Shown here: in pieces, positions 5,547-8,749 of the stretch
Position numbering within the stretch: position 1 is the first letter of the stretch
Layout: each line of letters starts with the position of its first letter
Assembly: GCA_027035985.1 (NCBI GenBank)
Contig: JALVTI010000070.1
Location: forward strand, 1-8,749
Direction: 5' to 3'
From: Aquificales bacterium
Lineage (GTDB): Bacteria; Aquificota; Aquificia; Aquificales; QOAS01
DNA length: 8,749 bases
Translations under genes and position numbers: made by a program
The notes under the pieces: model-generated
Told to the model about the DNA's origin: nothing
What the model saw: only the letters and a program-made list of their open reading frames with translations
Databases searched by the model: none

Positions 5547-5713
5547 CTTTCGAAAATCTTGAAGCAGTTTGCAAACTTTTCAACAGCCTTATCGCACCAG
5601 CTCGGCTTGTATTCGCATAGGAAGTAGGTGAAAGAGATTAAAATAGCCAAAGTTCCCCAAACGATACCTATAAAGAAGATACCCCAACGTTGGAATTCAC
5701 CAATTTCCTCCAT
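5537..5713 (-). CDS. Small hypothetical single-pass membrane protein with three cysteines
   Basis: I recognise no family. The 58-residue product has a short N-terminus (MEEIGEFQRW), one hydrophobic helix at about residues 11-32, and a basic C-terminal tail ending in FERKK. Three cysteines occur at or after the helix end with C-x6-C-x9-C spacing (FLCEYKPSWC ... ANCFK). The positive charge on the C-terminal side suggests that this end faces the cytoplasm. The frame extends to an ATG at 5749, but ATG 5713 is preferred: it is preceded by GAGGGAG, the best Shine-Dalgarno-like sequence in the window, and avoids overlapping the divergent glycosyltransferase start. A membrane-protein-like sequence and sensible gene spacing support it as real. 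It could have an assembly or redox role, but that would be a guess. Confidence 0.6.
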   Translation of the reverse strand: MEEIGEFQRWGIFFIGIVWGTLAILISFTYFLCEYKPSWCDKAVEKFANCFKIFERKK

Positions 5714-5728
5714 TTTCTCCCTCTTGAG

Positions 5729-5735
5729 TTCAATA
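5729..5735. promoter_or_regulatory. Candidate shared divergent promoter core
   Basis: Only 30 bases separate the ATG of the glycosyltransferase (5744, +) from that of the small membrane protein (5713, -). TTCAAT (5729-5734) lies 9 bases before the + strand ATG. The same bases read TATTGA (5735-5730) on the minus strand, 16 bases before the other ATG. If both are used, the two promoters overlap and would interfere. This is weak, as neither hexamer is a strong match. Confidence 0.25.
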
Positions 5736-5743
5736 GGGAAATT

Positions 5744-7264
5744 ATGCAACCTTTCGAGGATAAAAGGGTAAAAGTTCTCCTTTTGTTGGTTTTGGCTTTA
5801 ACCTACCTTTACGGGGTTCACTATCTGCCCCTTCGGGGGGAGGAGGCTAACCGAATTTTAACCGCCTACGAGATGGTCTACTTTCACGACTGGTTTAACC
5901 TTACCCACTTGGGGGAACCCTATTATTCGAAACCACCCCTCTTTATGTGGCTCGTTGCTCTATTTTCCAACCTCTTCGGGTGGTCGCAGGAAACTGCCAG
6001 GCTTATAAGTGTCTTATCTTCCTTTTTTACCGCTGTATTGGTCTACGTTTTTTCTTTAAAAGTCTTTAAAAACAGAGCAATAGCAACTTTGTCGTCCCTT
6101 ATTCTATTGACCTTTGGAGATTTAATTCTCTTTTACGGATTTGTTGCAGAAATAGACGCCTTCCATATGTTTCTTTTTACCCTATCGGTGGTTGCTATAT
6201 TTTGGTTTTTATCCAAAAATAGGGATATCCTTGCCTATGCCACCGCGGGTTTATTCACGGCTTTACTATTCCTGACAAAGGGCTTCCCGGCTTTTTACCA
6301 TTTACCGGTAACGTTTCTTATACTTCTTATCTACTTCAATAAATGGAAATCCATCCTTTCACCCAAACCTTTGATTGGATTAGCCTCTCTAATGGTTCCT
6401 TTGAGTGTTTGGTATTTCAATTTAAAAAATCCAAATATTTATCTCGCCGCCCTTTGGAATGAAAGTTTTCGCAGAACTCCCTTAGGTGATGAAAAAGTTA
6501 AATTAATTCTGAAACATTTGGTGGTATATCCACTATTGAATTTCCGCCAAATGTTACCGCATAGTTTTTATGTTTTCTTTAATTTTAAAAAGATTCGGTA
6601 TATTTTCACCAATTTCCCAAAAAAGGGAATCTTATTAATAATAGGGATTTCGCTTATTAACTACCTCCCCTATTTGATTTCTCCCGGTGCAAGGGGTAGA
6701 TATTTGTTGATTGTTTTTCCTTTTTTTGCCATCTTGCTTTCCATACTTTTAAATGAATTCTTAATAAGGAGAATACAATTTTTCAAATATACCTTTATAG
6801 GATTGGTATTTTTATCAATCACGGCATGGTTTTTAGCTTTGAAAAATCTAACATTTTTTGAAATTTATGGGTTTCTTCCACTTGTAATGGTTGGATTGTT
6901 TATTACCTTCTCAATCTTTTTAATGTATAGATTTCAAACTTGGTTGATTTTTACCATCCTACTTCTTGCAGTGGTTAAATTTGGATACATAAATTATTAC
7001 GCACCTTTTAAGGAAAAAAAACACCCGGCGCGGGAAATAGCTATAAGTTTAGCTTCTGCAATCCCAAGAGGTGCCGTCATTAGGTATATCCCTAAAGAGA
7101 TTAATATGGAGTTATGCGCCTACACCGATTTATATACAAAAGGTATAGTATTACGCAATAAGGGAAAGTATTTTTTAACAACCGTAAACGACCTTCCCAA
7201 AGGGGACTATAAAATTCTCAAAACTTACAAGGGTTGGGTTGTAGGTATCCTAAAAACGGAATAA
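5744..7264 (+). CDS. Family 39 (ArnT/PMT-like) polytopic glycosyltransferase
   Basis: A 506-residue membrane protein of the GT-C fold. Such enzymes move a sugar from a polyprenyl phosphate carrier to an acceptor such as lipid A or a protein on the outer face of the cytoplasmic membrane. After a first helix (about 9-29) comes the acidic motif RGEEAN (Glu33, Glu34), at the site of the family's catalytic Asp/Glu in the first periplasmic loop. Then come GEPYYSKPPLFMWL (KPP at 63-65), a second acidic site EID (136-138), LTKGFPAF (TKG at 178-180) and GARGRYLL (RY at 319-320), matching the ArnT pattern. About ten to twelve helices precede a soluble C-terminal segment of about 85 residues. The acceptor is unknown. 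A TTG at 5690 would add 18 residues; ATG 5744 is preferred. It lies 20 bases before the M48 lipoprotein gene. The middle of the gene is clearly AT-richer than infA-thiL. Confidence 0.85.
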   Translation: MQPFEDKRVKVLLLLVLALTYLYGVHYLPLRGEEANRILTAYEMVYFHDWFNLTHLGEPYYSKPPLFMWLVALFSNLFGWSQETARLISVLSSFFTAVLVYVFSLKVFKNRAIATLSSLILLTFGDLILFYGFVAEIDAFHMFLFTLSVVAIFWFLSKNRDILAYATAGLFTALLFLTKGFPAFYHLPVTFLILLIYFNKWKSILSPKPLIGLASLMVPLSVWYFNLKNPNIYLAALWNESFRRTPLGDEKVKLILKHLVVYPLLNFRQMLPHSFYVFFNFKKIRYIFTNFPKKGILLIIGISLINYLPYLISPGARGRYLLIVFPFFAILLSILLNEFLIRRIQFFKYTFIGLVFLSITAWFLALKNLTFFEIYGFLPLVMVGLFITFSIFLMYRFQTWLIFTILLLAVVKFGYINYYAPFKEKKHPAREIAISLASAIPRGAVIRYIPKEINMELCAYTDLYTKGIVLRNKGKYFLTTVNDLPKGDYKILKTYKGWVVGILKTE

Positions 7265-7271
7265 ATGTTTT

Positions 7272-7277
7272 TAATAT
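7272..7277 (+). promoter_or_regulatory. Candidate -10 element of the M48 protease gene
   Basis: TAATAT lies 7 bases before the ATG at 7285, within the 20-base gap after the glycosyltransferase stop. The spacer CCATTCA has no Shine-Dalgarno. An own transcript would be leaderless or nearly so. Confidence 0.35.
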
Positions 7278-7284
7278 CCATTCA

Positions 7285-8100
7285 ATGGAGAAAAAATATC
7301 TAATCTCCTTAATAGGAGTTTTGGTTTCCTTTCTTTTATTCTCCTGCGCCGAGAGACCGGTTATACACGAACATGCCTTTATTTTACTAACCCACTACCA
7401 GGAAATGTCACTAGGCGATGAAGCGGCTCGTGAAATTCTAAAAAAGGAAAAACTTGTTAAAAATCCTAAGATTGTTAAAAAAGTTAAAAGAGTTTTTGAC
7501 CGATTAATAAAAGCCCTTCCCCCTAAGTTTCAAAAGCTTTATGATTGGAAGGTTTACGTTATAGACAAGGATATTATCAATGCATTCGCTTTACCCAACG
7601 GAAATATTTTTGTTTATAAAGGATTAATTGATTTTGTAAAAAATGATGACCAACTAGCCGCCGTATTGGGACATGAAATAGCTCACGTAATATTACGGCA
7701 CGGAGCGGAAAAAGTAAGTCAAGCCCTTTTAGCCCAACTGGGAGGCTATATTTTGCTTTCAAAAGTTTCCCCTGCAGAAAGGGAATTGGCGGCTAAGCTT
7801 TACAACTTGGGTATAAATGTCGCCTTTTTACTTCCCTATTCCCGCAAACAGGAAAAAGAAGCCGACATAGTCGGGATTTTAATAATGATGAGAGCGGGTT
7901 ATAATCCCGATGAGGCAATAAAACTTTGGGAAAAAATGGTTGAAAAATTTGAGAAAAAAGAGCCGCCCGAATGGCTTTCCGACCACCCTGCAAGTAAGGA
8001 ACGCCTCGACTATATCAAAAAGGTGGTGGAGTTTCTAAGGAAACATCCCCAATACGTGGAAAAGTTTGAAATTCCCCAAAAGCTGTTGGAGGTCGATTGA
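7285..8100 (+). CDS. M48 family zinc metalloprotease, lipoprotein
   Basis: A predicted membrane-anchored peptidase facing the periplasm, resembling the M48 proteins (LoiP/YcaL/BepA types) that take part in outer membrane quality control. The 271-residue product opens with a signal peptide (MEKKYLISLIGVLVSFLLFS) and lipobox LFSC, lipidated at Cys21. The zinc site is HEIAH (His130, Glu131, His134) with the third ligand Glu192 in KEADIVG. Also typical are NAFALPNGNIFVYKGL from residue 99 and the SDHPASKERL block near 232-241 carrying His234. There is no TPR domain, unlike full-length BepA, so the shorter LoiP/YcaL type fits better. An in-frame extension to a TTG at 7234 would bury the signal peptide and overlap the upstream gene, so ATG 7285 is used. 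It lies close behind the GT39 gene, suggesting a shared envelope context, and ends in its own terminator. Confidence 0.93.
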   Translation: MEKKYLISLIGVLVSFLLFSCAERPVIHEHAFILLTHYQEMSLGDEAAREILKKEKLVKNPKIVKKVKRVFDRLIKALPPKFQKLYDWKVYVIDKDIINAFALPNGNIFVYKGLIDFVKNDDQLAAVLGHEIAHVILRHGAEKVSQALLAQLGGYILLSKVSPAERELAAKLYNLGINVAFLLPYSRKQEKEADIVGILIMMRAGYNPDEAIKLWEKMVEKFEKKEPPEWLSDHPASKERLDYIKKVVEFLRKHPQYVEKFEIPQKLLEVD

Positions 8101-8108
8101 AAATCTTT

Positions 8109-8129
8109 CCCCTTGTAGGGGGTTTTTTT
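8109..8129 (+). terminator. Rho-independent terminator of the M48 gene
   Basis: CCCCT (8109-8113) pairs with AGGGG (8117-8121) across a TGT loop, followed by G and a run of seven T residues. It begins 8 bases after the M48 stop codon. Confidence 0.85.
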
Positions 8130-8163
8130 CTCCTTTCCCCTCAACGTGGAGACTTCTAAACAA

Positions 8164-8176
8164 ACCCTTTGCGGGT
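8164..8176 (-). terminator. Weak possible terminator of porB
   Basis: Downstream of the porB stop on the minus strand, ACCC-GCAAA-GGGT (8176-8164) is followed by TTGTTT. A T-rich patch (CCTTTTTATCC) comes earlier. The 4-bp stem makes this weak. No stronger hairpin is seen in the 104-base convergent gap apart from the M48 terminator. Confidence 0.25.
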
Positions 8177-8204
8177 GTTGGATAAAAAGGAAAACGGAAA
8201 GGGG

Positions 8205-8749
8205 TTAGGAGAGATAGGTTTTCTCCTTTAGTTTGGGTTTGACCTTTTCCTGATACTCGTCCCAGGACATTTCGAAAATCTCGTCGAGGGTAAAGCCGAG
8301 GTCTTCGGCGAGCTCCTTGGAAAGCTTTTCCATTCTGAGAAGGAAATCCCACTTGGTGTAAATTTCCTCCTTAATCTTGTCGAGGATTTCGGGCATTTTG
8401 AGGACGTGCCTCCACCTGGGTTGCATTGCGATGTAGTCCTCTATAGGTTTGGGCTTGGAGGGTTTTACGTTTATCCTCCAGAATTTGCCCTCTATAACCT
8501 CGTAGAGGGGCCAGTAGAGACTTTCGGTTGCCAGTTTGAGAACCCTAAAGGCGTCTTCGGGCTTGGTTCTCCAGGAGAGGGTGCAGGATTGCAGAACGTT
8601 TATGAATTTGAAACCTTTAACGTCTTTGGATTTTCTAATCTTACGGGTGAAGTCCTTGTAATTGAAGGGATTTGCCTGCGCGGTGTAGGGTATCTCGTGC
8701 GCCGCCATAATGAGGGTGAGGTCTTTCCTCTTTTCCTCCTTACCCACGA
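8205..8749 (-). CDS. porB: Pyruvate:ferredoxin oxidoreductase beta subunit, 3' part (runs off the window)
   Basis: The C-terminal part of the thiamine-diphosphate-binding beta subunit, which interconverts pyruvate and acetyl-CoA + CO2 with ferredoxin. In autotrophic thermophiles it can work in the carboxylating direction of the reductive TCA cycle. The visible frame continues past the right edge. The sequence from VGK (codon 8747-8745 is an internal GTG, not a start) through MAAHEIPYTAQANP corresponds to the PorB region following the TPP/Mg site. Next come INVLQSCTLSW, with a Cys in the place of the last 4Fe-4S ligand (usually APCPTGW), then SLYWPLYEVIEGKF and the PIEDYIAMQPRWRHV block. A Lys/Glu-rich tail of about 60 residues ends at KTYLS. 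The cofactor-binding half lies outside the window. A related 2-oxoacid:ferredoxin oxidoreductase cannot be excluded. Partner por genes are expected upstream, beyond the edge. Confidence 0.88.
   Translation of the reverse strand, partial: VGKEEKRKDLTLIMAAHEIPYTAQANPFNYKDFTRKIRKSKDVKGFKFINVLQSCTLSWRTKPEDAFRVLKLATESLYWPLYEVIEGKFWRINVKPSKPKPIEDYIAMQPRWRHVLKMPEILDKIKEEIYTKWDFLLRMEKLSKELAEDLGFTLDEIFEMSWDEYQEKVKPKLKEKTYLS

Noticed and set aside
5313..5627. 104-codon + strand open frame across infA and the hairpin at 5517
   Set aside because: It is antisense to infA, crosses a GC-rich terminator-like hairpin and has no familiar features.
5690..5743. Upstream TTG start for the glycosyltransferase
   Set aside because: The added residues lie antisense to the small membrane protein's start region, and ATG 5744 places the first helix close to the N-terminus as usual for the family.
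7234..7284. Upstream TTG start for the M48 protein
   Set aside because: It would add 17 residues before a perfect lipoprotein signal peptide and overlap the glycosyltransferase gene.
8035..8352. Minus-strand open frame between the M48 gene and porB
   Set aside because: It overlaps the M48 3' end and porB in another frame, spans both terminator regions and looks basic and Gly-rich without a domain.
1..8749. CRISPR arrays, insertion sequences, phage or defence genes, tRNA or rRNA genes
   Set aside because: No regularly spaced repeats, transposase or nuclease motifs, cloverleaf sequences or rRNA-like stretches were found; all gaps are short and gene content is housekeeping.

Overview
The window looks like ordinary chromosomal DNA from a thermophilic, probably Gram-negative, deep-branching bacterium. 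Aquificota (Aquificales or Desulfurobacteriales type) is the best guess, not a firm identification. The reasons are the proteins rich in Lys, Glu and Ile, the heavy use of AGG/AGA for Arg and ATA for Ile, the pyruvate:ferredoxin oxidoreductase beta subunit, two lipoproteins with lipoboxes, and an ArnT-like envelope glycosyltransferase. No mobile element, CRISPR array, tRNA, rRNA, phage gene or defence system is visible, and no gap between genes exceeds about 130 bases.

Layout. Positions 1-109 may hold the end of an upstream membrane protein or a small ORF. On the + strand follow leuB (179-1270, leucine synthesis), purA (1399-2679, AMP synthesis, ending in a strong terminator) and pth (2729-3298, peptidyl-tRNA hydrolase). 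A minus-strand block converges on pth. Read in its own direction it is: a small three-cysteine membrane protein (5713-5537), infA (5471-5226, IF-1), thiL (5190-4237, thiamine phosphate kinase) and a ZnuA/TroA-type metal-binding lipoprotein (4142-3321). From 5744 the + strand resumes with a GT39/ArnT-like membrane glycosyltransferase (5744-7264), followed 20 bases later by an M48 metalloprotease lipoprotein (7285-8100). The 3' end of porB (minus strand) runs off the right edge.

Function. The genes are mostly unrelated housekeeping functions (amino acid, purine and cofactor synthesis; translation) rather than one pathway. The glycosyltransferase and M48 lipoprotein form the only plausible functional pair, since both act at the cell envelope, and they look AT-richer than infA-thiL-znuA. 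The ZnuA-like protein has no permease or ATPase beside it.

The most interesting pattern concerns initiation, not gene content. Nearly every well-supported start lacks a Shine-Dalgarno sequence. Instead it has a -10-like hexamer (mostly TANNNT) 7-14 bases before the ATG, the arrangement expected of leaderless or very short-leader mRNAs. Three of the longest open frames begin at upstream TTG codons that I replaced with internal ATGs (pth, infA, glycosyltransferase), and I moved the M48 start to the ATG that opens its signal peptide.
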